A stretch of 64,000 nt of DNA from Sphingobium sp. YR768 (GCF_900111125.1 NZ_FOGE01000010.1:1-64000); one strand, 5' to 3'. Positions 50,633 to 60,938 are shown, numbered from the stretch's first letter. Notes: generated from the sequence alone by a model not told the origin. A program made the numbers and translations.

Positions 50633-51688
50633 ATGCGCGTCGAGGGTAGAGAAACAAAAATCGCGAGCGACCTGCTCGCTCATTACGACGTCCATGCGCG
50701 CCGCCTGCCCTGGCGCGCGCCGCCCGGCGCCAATGCGGCTGATCCCTATCGGGTCTGGCTGTCGGAAGTCATGCTGCAACAGACGACGGTGGCGGCGGTC
50801 GGCCCCTATTTCGCGAAATTCACCCAGCGCTGGCCGACGGTGGGGGATCTCGCCGCCAGCGCCGATGCCGATCTGATGGCCGCCTGGGCCGGGCTTGGCT
50901 ATTATGCCCGCGCGCGCAACCTGCTGGCCTGTGCCCGCGCCGTCGTGCGCGACCATGGGGGGGACTTTCCCGATACGGAGGATGGCCTGCGCGCGTTGCC
51001 GGGCGTGGGCGCCTATACCGCCGCCGCCGTCGCCGCGATCGCCTTTGGCCGGCGGGCGGTGGTGGTCGACGCCAATGTCGAGCGGGTGGTGGCCCGGCTT
51101 TTCGCCATCGATACGCCGCTGCCCGCTGCCCGGCCGGAGATCCGCGAGGCGGCCGACCGGATCACGCCCGATGCCCGCGCGGGCGATTTCGCGCAGGCGA
51201 TGATGGATCTGGGCGCCACCATCTGCACGGCGCGCAATCCGGCCTGCGGCATCTGCCCTTTGCGGGACGATTGCGATGCCGTCCTGACCGCCGATCCCGC
51301 TGCCTTTCCGGTCAAGGCGCCGAAAAAGGCCAAGCCCCATCGCCTGGGTCATGCCTGGTGGATGGAGCGCGACGATCATGTCTGGCTGATCCGGCGGCCG
51401 GACAAGGGATTGCTGGGCGGGATGCGCGCGCTTCCCAGCTCCGAATGGAGCGCCGCGCCCGATGGCATGCCGCCGGTCCCCGCACGCTGGAGCGCGATTG
51501 CAGAACCGGTCGTCCATGTCTTCACCCATTTCTCGCTGGCGCTCAGCGTCCACCATGCCCATGTGAAGGCCGCGCCAGCCGGGGAAGGCGAATGGTGGCC
51601 GATCGCGCGGATCGAGGAGGCGGGCCTGCCCACCCTGTTCGCCCGCGCCGTCGCCGCGGTGAGAAAGGAAAAAGATGCACGGGACTGA
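50633..51688 (+). CDS. mutY: Adenine DNA glycosylase MutY
   Basis: A 351-residue glycosylase that removes A opposite 8-oxoG. The helix-hairpin-helix with the catalytic Asp is LRALPGVGAYTAAAVAAIAF and VVDANVERVVARL; the FeS ligands are CTARNPACGICPLRDDC; the C-terminal Nudix-like domain recognises 8-oxoG. The stop overlaps the nudC start by 14 bp. Confidence 0.95.
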   Translation: MRVEGRETKIASDLLAHYDVHARRLPWRAPPGANAADPYRVWLSEVMLQQTTVAAVGPYFAKFTQRWPTVGDLAASADADLMAAWAGLGYYARARNLLACARAVVRDHGGDFPDTEDGLRALPGVGAYTAAAVAAIAFGRRAVVVDANVERVVARLFAIDTPLPAARPEIREAADRITPDARAGDFAQAMMDLGATICTARNPACGICPLRDDCDAVLTADPAAFPVKAPKKAKPHRLGHAWWMERDDHVWLIRRPDKGLLGGMRALPSSEWSAAPDGMPPVPARWSAIAEPVVHVFTHFSLALSVHHAHVKAAPAGEGEWWPIARIEEAGLPTLFARAVAAVRKEKDARD

Positions 51689-52625
51689 GATGCATAAGGT
51701 GCTGCCGGGCTTTGTCGGCGGCACGCTGGACCGGGTGGACCCTATCCGCACCAATGCCGCGCTGCTGGCGGAGACATTTGCCGATCCTGCCGCCCGCCTG
51801 CTCCTGCTGGACGGGCTGGAACCGGTCGAGGCGGACGGCCATCTGGTGCTGGAGCCTCTGGCCGCCGATGCGCGGGTCGAGGATCATGTGCTGCTGGGCG
51901 TCGACCCTTCCGGACGACCGATCTTTGCGCGCCTGATCGCCGATCTTGGCCCCGGCCTCAGCCCGACACCGCGCAGCCGCGCCATCGCCGATCAGGTCCC
52001 GGCGGAGGAGGTCGCGCTCTACGGCACGGCGCGCAGTCTGGTGCACTGGCATGCCCGGCATCGCTTCTGCTCGGTCTGCGGCGGCGCAACCGATCCGGTC
52101 AAGGCGGGCTGGTCGCGCAAATGTACCGACTGCGGATCGGAGCATTTCCCGCGCACCGACCCGGTCGTCATCATGCTGGCCGAACATGGCGGGCGGGTGC
52201 TGCTGGGCCGTCAGCATAGCTGGCCGCAAGGACGCTATTCGGCGCTGGCGGGCTTTGTCGAACCGGGCGAGACGATCGAGGAAGCGGTTGCGCGCGAATT
52301 GTTCGAGGAAGCCGGCATCCGGGTGCGCGATGTCCGCTATGTGATGAGCCAGCCCTGGCCCTTCCCCTCGTCCCTGATGATCGCCTGCATCGCGCAGGCC
52401 GATGATCCGAGGCTGACGCTGGACCAGACCGAGATTGAAGACGCCTTCTGGTGCGATCTGGCGGGCGTCCGCGCGGCGATGGCGGGGGAGGCGGACGCCC
52501 CCTTCCTTGCGCCCACGCGCATGGCCGTCGCCTGGCATCTGCTCGACCATTGGCTGGCGGGTGCAGGACCAGCGCCCCTACCTCCGCCAGTGCCCCCGCT
52601 TGTCCGCTCCGAAGCAAGCGCGTAA
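51675..52625 (+). CDS. nudC: NADH pyrophosphatase NudC
   Basis: A 316-residue Nudix hydrolase; ATG 51675 has AAGGA upstream. The Zn ribbon is CSVCGGATDP...CTDCGSEHFP, followed by the Nudix box GFVEPGETIEEAVARELFEE and the NudC signature SQPWPFPSSLM. It hydrolyses NADH to NMNH and AMP and in E. coli removes NAD caps from RNA. Coupled to mutY. Confidence 0.93.
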   Translation: MHGTEMHKVLPGFVGGTLDRVDPIRTNAALLAETFADPAARLLLLDGLEPVEADGHLVLEPLAADARVEDHVLLGVDPSGRPIFARLIADLGPGLSPTPRSRAIADQVPAEEVALYGTARSLVHWHARHRFCSVCGGATDPVKAGWSRKCTDCGSEHFPRTDPVVIMLAEHGGRVLLGRQHSWPQGRYSALAGFVEPGETIEEAVARELFEEAGIRVRDVRYVMSQPWPFPSSLMIACIAQADDPRLTLDQTEIEDAFWCDLAGVRAAMAGEADAPFLAPTRMAVAWHLLDHWLAGAGPAPLPPPVPPLVRSEASA

Positions 52626-52669
52626 GGCCCTGCTCTTATCTTCGCCCAAATAAGGACTATCTCTCCTCC

Positions 52670-54016
52670 ATGCTCAGCCTAGAAGAAGCCCAGTCGCGCG
52701 CGCAGGATCTGGTCAGCGCCGCGCGCAAGGCGGGCGCGGATGCGGCCGACGCCATCTATGCCTGCAATGCGTCGACCAATGTGTCGGTCCGGCTGGGCGC
52801 GCTGGAGGATGTCGAGCGGTCCGAAGGCGAGGAGATCGGCCTTCGCGTTTTCGTCGGCCAGCGCTCCGCCAGCATTTCCGCGTCGGACATGAACCCGGCG
52901 ACCTTGTCGACTCTGGTCGATCGCTGCATCGCCATGGCGCGCGAAGCGCCCGAAGATCCCTATGCCGGACTGGCGCCGGAGGACCGGCTGCTCAGGAAGC
53001 GCGCGCCCTCGCTCGATCTGGCCGATGTGGAAGAGCCCGAACCCGCCGCCCTGCGCGAACGCGCGCTGATCGCGGAAGAAGCGGCGCGCGGCGTGCCGGG
53101 CATCACCAACAGCGAGGGCGGCGGTGCGTCCACCGGCCGCAGCCAGGTCGCGCTGGCCACCAGCCACGGCTTTGCCGGCGCCTATGCCGGCACCAGCCAT
53201 GCGACCTGGGCCAGCGTGCTGGCGGGCGCAGGCGCCGACATGCAGCGCGATCATGCCAGCCACAGCGTCCGTCACCTCGAAGATCTGGACGATGCGGAGG
53301 CGATCGGCATTCGCGCCGGCCAGCGCGCGGTCGCGCGTCTCAACCCGGTGAAGGTCGAAAGCGGCGTCATGCCGGTGATTTTCGATCCGCGCATCGGCTC
53401 CAGCATGATGGGCCATCTGATCGGCGGTATGGTCGGCCCGGCGATCGCGCGCCGGTCCAGCTTCCTGCTCGACATGCTGGGCGAAGCGATTTTCGACAGC
53501 AGCGTCACCATCATCGACGATCCGCTGTTACAGCGCGGCCTGCGCTCGCGCCCCTTCGATGGCGAGGGGCTGCCGGTGGAGCGGCGTGCGCTGATCGACA
53601 AGGGCGTGCTGACCGGCTGGCTGATGGACAGCGCCTCGGCGCGCCAACTGGGCCTCGAACCCACCGGCCATGCCAGCCGGGGCGGGGCGGGAGCGCCCGG
53701 CGCCAGCGTCACCAATGTCCATATGGAGGCGGGTAGCGTCTCGCCCGGCGATCTGATGGCGGACGTGAAGCGCGGCCTCTATGTCACCGAACTGATCGGC
53801 ATGGGCGTCAATGGCGTGACCGGCGACTATAGCCGGGGGGCGGCGGGCTTCCTGATCGAAAATGGCGCGGTGGCCCATGCCGTGTCGGAAATCACCATCG
53901 CCGGTAACTTGAAGGATATGTTCAAGGCGCTGGTGCCGGCCAACGACCTGCAATATCGCTACGCCATGAACGTGCCGACGCTGCGCATCGACGGGATGAC
54001 CGTTGCCGGGGGATGA
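52670..54016 (+). CDS. pmbA: TldD/PmbA-family protein PmbA
   Basis: A 448-residue protein, start at 52670. The family's conserved parts are visible: VSVRLGALEDVERSEGEEIG, IFDPRIGSSMMGHLIGGMVG, PFDGEGLPVERRALIDKGVL and ELIGMGVNGVTGDYSRGAAG. With TldD it acts as a metalloprotease that matures small peptides such as microcins and CcdA. No tldD or peptide gene is adjacent here. Confidence 0.92.
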   Translation: MLSLEEAQSRAQDLVSAARKAGADAADAIYACNASTNVSVRLGALEDVERSEGEEIGLRVFVGQRSASISASDMNPATLSTLVDRCIAMAREAPEDPYAGLAPEDRLLRKRAPSLDLADVEEPEPAALRERALIAEEAARGVPGITNSEGGGASTGRSQVALATSHGFAGAYAGTSHATWASVLAGAGADMQRDHASHSVRHLEDLDDAEAIGIRAGQRAVARLNPVKVESGVMPVIFDPRIGSSMMGHLIGGMVGPAIARRSSFLLDMLGEAIFDSSVTIIDDPLLQRGLRSRPFDGEGLPVERRALIDKGVLTGWLMDSASARQLGLEPTGHASRGGAGAPGASVTNVHMEAGSVSPGDLMADVKRGLYVTELIGMGVNGVTGDYSRGAAGFLIENGAVAHAVSEITIAGNLKDMFKALVPANDLQYRYAMNVPTLRIDGMTVAGG

Positions 54017-54806
54017 CGCCCGATTACGCGCCGTCGTGTCCGCCGTGGCGGATGCGGCCGATCATGCGCTGACCCTCTGGGCGGGCGGGGAAACCCGCGT
54101 GCGCCAGTGGGAAAAAGTGCCCGGCCATCCGGTGTGCGAAGCCGATCTGGCGATCGACGTCATGCTGCGCGAAAGACTGGCGGCGATCGATCCGGAAGCG
54201 GGCTGGCTGTCGGAGGAAACGGCGGATACCGTCCATAGGCTGGGCGTGCCGCGCGTCTGGGTGGTCGACCCGATCGATGGCACGCGCGACTATCTGCGTG
54301 GCCGCCCCGGCTGGTCGGTGTCAGTGGCGCTGGTAGAGCATGGCGCGGTCAGCATCGGCATTCTCGCCGCACCTGCCCGCAACGAACTATGGGTGGCGCA
54401 GGCGGGCGAAGGCGCGACCCGCAATGGCCTGGCCTTGCGGGCGGGCGCCCGCAGCATCCTGCCCGGCGCCCGCGTCCCCGCCGATCAGTTGCCCAGGGCC
54501 GATCGCGATCTGGTGGCGGTGGACAAGCCCAACAGCATCGCCCTGCGCATGGCCATGGTCGCTGCGGACGAAGCCGATCTGGTCGCCACCGTGCGCTGGG
54601 GCAATGAATGGGATGTCGCCGCATCCGCGCTGATCTGTAGCGAAGCAGGCGCGATCGTCACCGACGCGCTGGGCGATCCGCTGCGCTTCAACCGGCCCCA
54701 ACCCGTGGCGTTCGGCCTGCTCTGCGCCGCGCCGGGCATTCATGCCGCAGCGGTCGACCGTCTGGCGCCCCGTGCGAAAGAGATATTGGCCAAGCCCGGA
54801 AGCTAA
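54003..54806 (+). CDS. Inositol-monophosphatase family phosphatase (CysQ-like)
   Basis: A 267-residue Mg-dependent phosphatase read from a TTG that overlaps pmbA by 14 bp. Motifs: WLSEETADT (metal Glu), VVDPIDGTRDYLRG (Asp and Asp) and WDVAASALICSEAGAIVTDA. CysQ hydrolyses 3'-phosphoadenosine 5'-phosphate; related members act on inositol or histidinol phosphate, so the substrate is open. Convergent with the phosphatase at 54803. Confidence 0.85.
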   Translation: MPGDDARLRAVVSAVADAADHALTLWAGGETRVRQWEKVPGHPVCEADLAIDVMLRERLAAIDPEAGWLSEETADTVHRLGVPRVWVVDPIDGTRDYLRGRPGWSVSVALVEHGAVSIGILAAPARNELWVAQAGEGATRNGLALRAGARSILPGARVPADQLPRADRDLVAVDKPNSIALRMAMVAADEADLVATVRWGNEWDVAASALICSEAGAIVTDALGDPLRFNRPQPVAFGLLCAAPGIHAAAVDRLAPRAKEILAKPGS

Positions 54807-55273
54807 GCGCCGCTCTGCAACCTGCTGACGATGGCGCGGGCGGCACGGGTGACATCGTCCCAGGTCACGGCAAAACCGGCTTCGTCGCCAAAATAGGGAT
54901 CGGTCACGCCGCTGCCCTCGCGCCCCGGCACCATGTCCATCAACAGGCGCAACTCGGCCGTCCCATCCGCCGGGCGGATGCGCCGCAAATTGCGCAGATT
55001 GTCGGCATCCAGCGCATAGACATGGGTGAAGCGGTGAAAATCCTGCGCCGTCACCTGCCGTCCGCGATAATGGGAAATGTCGATGCCGTGGGACAGCGCC
55101 TGCCGCTGCGCCCGCGCATCGGGCGGGCAATCGACATGCCAGTCCCCGGTCCCGGCCGAATCGACGAGGATGTCCAGCCCGGCCTTCTCCGCTTCCGCCC
55201 GCAAGGCCGCTTCCGCCAGCGGCGACCGGCAGATATTGCCCAGACACACGAACAGGATGGACGGCTGGCTCAT
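54803..55273 (-). CDS. Low-molecular-weight protein tyrosine phosphatase
   Basis: A 156-residue phosphatase. The P-loop is FVCLGNICRSPLAEA near residue 8 (CX5RS) and the general acid lies in VTDPYFGDEAGF near 125. It overlaps the upstream HerA-like gene by 4 bp (ATGA). Partner kinase not seen here; in sphingomonads similar enzymes occur alone. Confidence 0.9.
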   Translation of the reverse strand: MSQPSILFVCLGNICRSPLAEAALRAEAEKAGLDILVDSAGTGDWHVDCPPDARAQRQALSHGIDISHYRGRQVTAQDFHRFTHVYALDADNLRNLRRIRPADGTAELRLLMDMVPGREGSGVTDPYFGDEAGFAVTWDDVTRAARAIVSRLQSGA

Positions 55274-56721
55274 CCCTCGGCCGCCGCCGTCGACAGGCCC
55301 AGCCCCGGCAGGCCGATCGATCGCTTGCCCGAAAAATCGGTTCGCGCGACGATGACGCCCAGTTTCTCCATATAGTCGATCAGCCGCCGCACCCGACCCG
55401 GCGATGATGTGCCATAGGCGCGGGCCAGCGCGCTGTCATCGGGGCAGGGCTGCCCGTCCAGCGCTGCCCGCGCGATCAGCAGGAAGGGGGCCAGCATATC
55501 CTCCGGCACCGGTTCCGCCGCCCGGATAGCATCCTGCCAGCGCGGATCGTCGGCATCGACCATACCCGCCTGCGCCATGGCGAAGCGCTTGCGGAAGGCA
55601 GGCAGGTCCAGCGGCAATCGCTTCAGCCCCTTCATCCGGCAGCGGACGCCGAAATCCTGATACAGCGCCGCCACACTGGGCGCGGCATCGCCCAGATCGG
55701 CGACGATATCCTCCAGCACGGCAATGACGACCGGTTCATTCTCGCCGAAATCCAGCTCCGGCGCGGCGGGCTTGGCCGATGGCGTATCGGCCAGCGCACG
55801 CATGATTTCCTCGGCCGGGCGCGCGGTCGGTTCGGCGCGCGGCGGGGGGGGCGGCAATGCCTCTTCCTCGACCCGCGCGAACAGCATCTCCTGAAAATCC
55901 CCGCCCGTCGTCACCGGCGGCGGCATCAGCTTGTGCGTCCCGCCGCGCGTCCCGGTCTTCACCGTGCCGATCTTCACCCCCACCGGCCGCCGCGCGATGG
56001 CGGGACCAAGGCCCAGAAAGCGCCCGCGCTCCAGATCGCGAATCTGCTCCGCCTGCCGCCGTTCCATGCCCAGCAGGTCGGCCGCACGCGCCATGTCGAT
56101 GTCCAGAAAGGTGCGGCCCATCAGGAAGTTGGAGGCTTCGGCCGCGACATTCTTGGCCAGTTTCGCCAGCCGCTGCGTCGCGATCACGCCAGCCAGCCCA
56201 CGCTTGCGGCCACGGCACATCAGATTGGTCATGGCGGCCAGTGAAAGCCTCCGCGCTTCGTCCGACACATCGCCGGCGGAGACGGGCGCGAACATCTGCG
56301 CCTCGTCCACCACCACCAGCGCCGGATACCAATGGTCGCGCGGCGCATCGAACAGGGTCGACAGAAAGGTCGCGGCGCATTTCATCTGCGCCTCCAGTTC
56401 CAGCGATTCGAGACTGAGCACCACGGACGCGCGATGTTCGCGGATGCGCATCGCCATCTTGATGATCTCGCGCTCATTATAGTCGCCTGCGTCGATCACC
56501 ACATGGCCATATTCGTCGGCCAGCGTCACGAAATCGCCTTCGGGATCGATGACAACCTGCTGCACCATCGGCGCGCTTTCCTCCAGCAGGCGGCGCAACA
56601 GATGCGACTTGCCCGACCCGGAATTGCCCTGAACGAGCAGCCGGGTGGCGAGCAATTCTTCCACATCGACCAGCACGTCCTTGCCGTGGCTGTCGGTTCC
56701 TATGCTGATGCTGGCGGTCAC
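55270..56721 (-). CDS. HerA-like DNA-pumping ATPase (DUF87)
   Basis: About 483 residues from a GTG at 56721 with AAAGGG upstream. The ATPase core has Walker A LLVQGNSGSGKSHLLRRLLE, Walker B VVVDEAQMFAPV and a downstream FLMGRTFLDIDMARAADLLG, as in the HerA/VirB4-FtsK group with a DUF87 N-domain. HerA-type motors act with NurA in archaeal repair; bacterial forms have mixed roles. The final 150 residues are a linker and a winged-helix-like end. No NurA is adjacent. Confidence 0.8.
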   Translation of the reverse strand: MTASISIGTDSHGKDVLVDVEELLATRLLVQGNSGSGKSHLLRRLLEESAPMVQQVVIDPEGDFVTLADEYGHVVIDAGDYNEREIIKMAMRIREHRASVVLSLESLELEAQMKCAATFLSTLFDAPRDHWYPALVVVDEAQMFAPVSAGDVSDEARRLSLAAMTNLMCRGRKRGLAGVIATQRLAKLAKNVAAEASNFLMGRTFLDIDMARAADLLGMERRQAEQIRDLERGRFLGLGPAIARRPVGVKIGTVKTGTRGGTHKLMPPPVTTGGDFQEMLFARVEEEALPPPPPRAEPTARPAEEIMRALADTPSAKPAAPELDFGENEPVVIAVLEDIVADLGDAAPSVAALYQDFGVRCRMKGLKRLPLDLPAFRKRFAMAQAGMVDADDPRWQDAIRAAEPVPEDMLAPFLLIARAALDGQPCPDDSALARAYGTSSPGRVRRLIDYMEKLGVIVARTDFSGKRSIGLPGLGLSTAAAEG

Positions 56722-56833
56722 TGATGCCCTTTGGCCCAAGCGGGCAGGGGAGCGCAAGGGCCTGTTGGGACAAACGGTCCGCTGTCCCCGGCCCATGTTG
56801 ATCCGCTAAGGGCGAAGCAGAAGGAGTCTTCAT

Positions 56834-57277
56834 TTGCGGTTTTCCATTGCGGCGGCGCTGATCCTGCTGTCCCTTTCAGCCTGTGGCGACGATCGGCGGG
56901 AGGAACGGCTGCGCGCGGCCGGCCCCAACCCCTCGCTCGATGCGCTGATGAAGGTCGCGGATGCCGATGCGGGCGCGCGCAAATTCGGCGTCTGTGCCGG
57001 TTGCCACAAGGCGAGCAAAGATGCCCCCGACTTTGGCGGCCCCAATCTCTATGGCGTCTATGATCAGGTGATGGGCCAGCATAGCGACCGCTTCGGCTAT
57101 ACGCAGGCGATGATCGACAAGGGCGGCCGCTGGGACGCTCCGACTCTCGACGCATGGATCGCCAACCCCCGGCAGGTCGTGCCCGGCACCAACATGCAAT
57201 TTGCCGGCATCGCCGATCCGCTCGACCGGGCGGATATCATCGCTTATCTGCGCCGCCAGTCCGATCCGAAGCCCTGA
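56834..57277 (+). CDS. Class I cytochrome c, lipoprotein
   Basis: A 147-residue protein read from a TTG with AAGGAG upstream. A signal peptide ends at LSAC, a lipobox. The haem site is FGVCAGCHKA (CxxCH) and the axial Met lies in GTNMQFAGI. It is probably anchored on the periplasmic face and passes electrons. No oxidase genes adjoin it. Confidence 0.85.
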   Translation: MRFSIAAALILLSLSACGDDRREERLRAAGPNPSLDALMKVADADAGARKFGVCAGCHKASKDAPDFGGPNLYGVYDQVMGQHSDRFGYTQAMIDKGGRWDAPTLDAWIANPRQVVPGTNMQFAGIADPLDRADIIAYLRRQSDPKP

Positions 57278-57359
57278 AACAGCGGTGTAGGACGGTCATC
57301 TACGAATATACGATCGGGTGCCTTGACCACTGCCATGCCGCAGTGCAGCATCACGTGCT

Positions 57360-60062
57360 ATGGAGAGTCACGCAACCGCCCAATCCGCGCCTGCGATCAC
57401 GCAGAATCCCGATATCCGCTATCTCGGGCGGCTGCTCGGTGACGTCATACGCGCCTATGGCGGCGACAAGCTCTACAAGCAGACCGAATATATCCGGTCC
57501 GCCTCGGTCGACCGGGCGCGGGGCTTGCAGGGCGCGGACCTGACCGACACCGGGCTGGAAGCGCTGAACCTTGACGATACGCTGAATTTCACCCGTGGTT
57601 TCATGCTCTTCTCAATGCTCGCCAATCTGGCCGAGGATCGGCAGGGCGTCGCGGCGGAACCGGGCGCGGACGTCGCTTCCGCACTCGCCCGGCTGGAAGC
57701 GGAAGGCATCGGCCGCGACGCGGTGCTCGATCTGCTCGCCCATAGCCTGATCGTCCCGGTGCTCACCGCCCACCCGACGGAGGTGCGGCGCAAGAGCATG
57801 ATCGACCACAAGAATCGTATCGCCGACCTGATGCTGCTCAAGGATGCCGGTCGCACTGAAACGGACGAGGGCGAAAATCTGGATGAGGCAATCTTCCGCC
57901 AGATCGCCTTGCTCTGGCAGACGCGCCCGCTGCGCCGGGAAAAATTGTTCGTCGCTGACGAGATCGAAAATGTTCTCGCCTATTTCCGCGACACCTTCCT
58001 GCCCGTGCTCCCCGCCCTCTATGCCCGTTGGGAGCGGGTATTGGGCGCCCGCCCGCAAAGTTTCCTGCGAGTCGGCAGCTGGATCGGCGGCGACCGCGAC
58101 GGCAATCCCTTCGTGCAGGCGCCGCAGCTCGAATTCGCGCTGAAACGCGGCTGTCAGGCGGCCATCGCTTATTATCTCGATGCGCTGCACGCGCTGGGCG
58201 CCGAACTGTCGTTGTCGACCGAACTCGCCCATGTGCCGCAGGCCGTGCTGGACCTGGCCGAAGCCAGCGGCGACGCCTCGCCCAGCCGCAAGGACGAGCC
58301 CTATCGCCGCGCCATTTCCGGCATATACGCCCGGCTTGCCGCCACCTGCGTCGCCCTGACCGGCGGGCAGCCCGCCCGACCGTCGGCGCTCAAGGGCGAA
58401 GCTTATGCCACGCCGCAGGATTTCCGCCGCGACCTCGTCACCGTGGCGCAGGGGCTGGCGAGCGAGGGCGATGGGGCGCTATCGACCGGAGGGGCGCTTG
58501 GTCGCCTGATTCGCGCGGTCGAAACCTTCGGCTTCCACCTCGCCACGCTCGACATGCGGCAGAATAGCGCCGTGCATGAACGGGTCGTGGGCGAATTGCT
58601 GAAAGTCGCCGGGGTCGAGGCGGATTATCTCTCGCTCGACGAATACGCCCGCATCGCCCTGTTGCGGAAGGAACTGGCGAACAACCGGCCGCTGGGATCG
58701 CGCTTCTCCGATTATTCGGAGGAAACCGCGTCCGAACTGGCGATCGTCCATGCCGCTGCGACTGCGCACAAGCGCTACGGTTCGCCCTGCATCACCCATT
58801 ATATCATTTCCAAGGCGGAAAGCGTCTCCGATCTGCTGGAGGTGAATATCCTGCTGAAGGAAGCGGGCCTGTGGCGTGCGGGCGTGGACGGCGCCGCGCC
58901 GCAGGCGGCGATCATGGCGATCCCGCTGTTCGAAACCATCGCCGATCTGGAGGCCGCGCCCAGCATCATGACCGCCTATTTCGGCCTGCCCGAGATCGCC
59001 GGCGTGGTGAAGGCGCGCGGCCATCAGGAAGTGATGATCGGCTATTCGGACAGCAACAAGGATGGCGGCTACATCACCTCCACCTGGAGCCTGTACAAGG
59101 CCAGTCAGGCGCTGGAGCCGGTCTTTGCCGATGCCGGCGCCGCGATGCAGCTCTTCCACGGTCGCGGCGGCGCGGTCGGGCGTGGCGGCGGATCGGCGTT
59201 CAAGGCGATCCAGGCGCAGCCGCGCGGCAGCGTGCAGGGCCGCATCCGCATCACCGAACAGGGGGAGGTGATCGCCGCCAAATTCGGCACGCGCGACGTC
59301 GCCATGACCAATCTGGAAGCGATGACCAGCGCGACCCTGCTCGCCAGTCTGGAGCCGGAGGGGATTTCGGCGCGGGACGCGGCGCGATTCTCCGGCGCGA
59401 TGGACGAACTGTCGAAAAACGCCTTCGCCGCCTATCGCGACCTCGTCTACGGCACCGATGGCTTCAAGGAATTTTTCCGCCAGCTCACCCCGATTCAGGA
59501 AATTTCGGGCCTCAAGATCGGCTCCCGCCCGGCCAGCCGGACCAAGAGCAATGCGATCGAGGATCTGCGCGCCATCCCCTGGGTATTTAGCTGGGCGCAG
59601 GCGCGCGTCATGCTGCCGGGCTGGTATGGGGTGGGCCATGCGCTGACCCTGTTTGAGGACAAGGCGCTGCTGGCCGATATGGCGCAGCATTGGGCTTTCC
59701 TGAAATCGGCGCTGGCCAATCTGGAGATGGTGCTGGCCAAGTCGGACCTCGGCATCGCCGCGCGCTATCTGCCGCTGGTCGAGGATCAGGCCAAGGCGGA
59801 AGAGCTTTTCGGCCGGATCAGGGATGGTTGGGGACAGGCGCATGACGGGCTGCTGGCGGCCACCGGCCAGTCCCGCCTGCTGGAAAAGAGTCCGGCCCTC
59901 GAAACCTCGATCCGCCTGCGCCTGCCCTATATCGAACCGCTGAACCTGCTTCAGGTCGAATTGCTCAAGCGTCACCGCGCGGGTGAGGATGATGCGCGGA
60001 TCAAGGAAGGCATCGAACTGTCGATCAACGCCATCGCCACCGCGCTCCGCAACAGCGGCTAG
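57360..60062 (+). CDS. ppc: Phosphoenolpyruvate carboxylase
   Basis: A 900-residue enzyme that makes oxaloacetate from PEP and bicarbonate. Active-site motifs are VLTAHPTEVRRKS (His), GYSDSNKDGGY and FHGRGGAVGRGGGSAF (Arg/Gly), with a C-terminal ALRNSG that fits the usual end. Full length. A clean terminator follows at 60214. Confidence 0.95.
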   Translation: MESHATAQSAPAITQNPDIRYLGRLLGDVIRAYGGDKLYKQTEYIRSASVDRARGLQGADLTDTGLEALNLDDTLNFTRGFMLFSMLANLAEDRQGVAAEPGADVASALARLEAEGIGRDAVLDLLAHSLIVPVLTAHPTEVRRKSMIDHKNRIADLMLLKDAGRTETDEGENLDEAIFRQIALLWQTRPLRREKLFVADEIENVLAYFRDTFLPVLPALYARWERVLGARPQSFLRVGSWIGGDRDGNPFVQAPQLEFALKRGCQAAIAYYLDALHALGAELSLSTELAHVPQAVLDLAEASGDASPSRKDEPYRRAISGIYARLAATCVALTGGQPARPSALKGEAYATPQDFRRDLVTVAQGLASEGDGALSTGGALGRLIRAVETFGFHLATLDMRQNSAVHERVVGELLKVAGVEADYLSLDEYARIALLRKELANNRPLGSRFSDYSEETASELAIVHAAATAHKRYGSPCITHYIISKAESVSDLLEVNILLKEAGLWRAGVDGAAPQAAIMAIPLFETIADLEAAPSIMTAYFGLPEIAGVVKARGHQEVMIGYSDSNKDGGYITSTWSLYKASQALEPVFADAGAAMQLFHGRGGAVGRGGGSAFKAIQAQPRGSVQGRIRITEQGEVIAAKFGTRDVAMTNLEAMTSATLLASLEPEGISARDAARFSGAMDELSKNAFAAYRDLVYGTDGFKEFFRQLTPIQEISGLKIGSRPASRTKSNAIEDLRAIPWVFSWAQARVMLPGWYGVGHALTLFEDKALLADMAQHWAFLKSALANLEMVLAKSDLGIAARYLPLVEDQAKAEELFGRIRDGWGQAHDGLLAATGQSRLLEKSPALETSIRLRLPYIEPLNLLQVELLKRHRAGEDDARIKEGIELSINAIATALRNSG

Positions 60063-60213
60063 CGGAGAGGGATTTCCCTTAAAATCGCCCATATGGCCTT
60101 TTGCAACAAACCGGACATTCCCCGGACGCACATCAGGCCTATCTCTCTCCTTGTCAGCGGCGCCTCTAGACAGACCCCCCTCTGTTGCCGCTGGCACTCC
60201 CCCTGAACCTCGA

Positions 60214-60238
60214 CCCCCGGCATTTGCCGGGGGTTTTT
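60214..60238 (+). terminator. Rho-independent terminator after ppc
   Basis: The stem CCCCCGGC/GCCGGGGG spans 60214-60233 with a 4-base loop (ATTT), followed by five T. Lies 150 bp after the ppc stop; 60063-60213 holds no gene. Confidence 0.85.
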
Positions 60239-60247
60239 CTTCGCGCT

Positions 60248-60817
60248 TCAGGTGGCGGGCGGCAGATAGGCCCGGCTATTGTTGACCGGTGGCAGCAGCG
60301 TCTGCATCGCACGCAACATGCGCTGCACCTGCCGCGCTCCGTCTCCGTCACATCCAGACTGGAAAATGAAAGAGCCGCCGGCAGCCCCCTTGTCGAAATT
60401 CACGCCGGCCACCGTGCGGCCATCGAAAATATAGGTGCAGCCCGTCGGCAGGACGAAAGGCAGGTCGGCCGTCAGCTTTTCCGGCCGCAGCCGTCCGAAC
60501 ATGCGGCGCAACTGCATGGCCCTGCCTTGGGGTAAGCCATATATTTTCCGACTATCGATGAAATGGCCGTCAACCCCGCCAAAGCAGCAGACATGGTGGT
60601 CGTCGCCACGCTCGACCGTCATTCGCCCATCGGGGGCCAAAGTGTAGGACAGGGTTCGGCTGAGGTCGCCATCGCCATATTTGCGGAACTGCAAGGTAAT
60701 GCTCTCGCCCGCCAGCGTCGCATCGCTCGCAACCGGCCAGTCGCCGACAAGGCTCTCTGTGCGGGGCCTGTTGCCGCACCCGGTGATCACGGGGAATGCG
60801 GAACGGCTGCAGTCCAA
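60248..60817 (-). CDS. Unknown protein, possibly exported
   Basis: A 189-residue protein of uncertain start (frame opens at 60817). The N-terminus contains VITGCGN, which could be a lipobox if a shorter start is used. Recognisable features are a Cys pair in HHVCCFGG and Cys in TGCTYIF and SGCDGDG, suggesting disulfides or metal binding. No family is recognised. The gene opposes ppc across the terminator. Confidence 0.5.
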   Translation of the reverse strand: MDCSRSAFPVITGCGNRPRTESLVGDWPVASDATLAGESITLQFRKYGDGDLSRTLSYTLAPDGRMTVERGDDHHVCCFGGVDGHFIDSRKIYGLPQGRAMQLRRMFGRLRPEKLTADLPFVLPTGCTYIFDGRTVAGVNFDKGAAGGSFIFQSGCDGDGARQVQRMLRAMQTLLPPVNNSRAYLPPAT

Positions 60818-60938
60818 ATGCCGTCCCGCACCCCAACTCCCGCCAAAGGGAGATGATCCGTGCGCAACGTCGGGGTGGATCGACGATGCGCGATGTCAAA
60901 GCGCGCGGGCGAGCCGTTCAGCCCGCCCGCGCATCCAT

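Noticed and set aside
58479..60197. 572-residue frame opposite ppc
   Set aside because: Shadow of ppc, which has all catalytic motifs.
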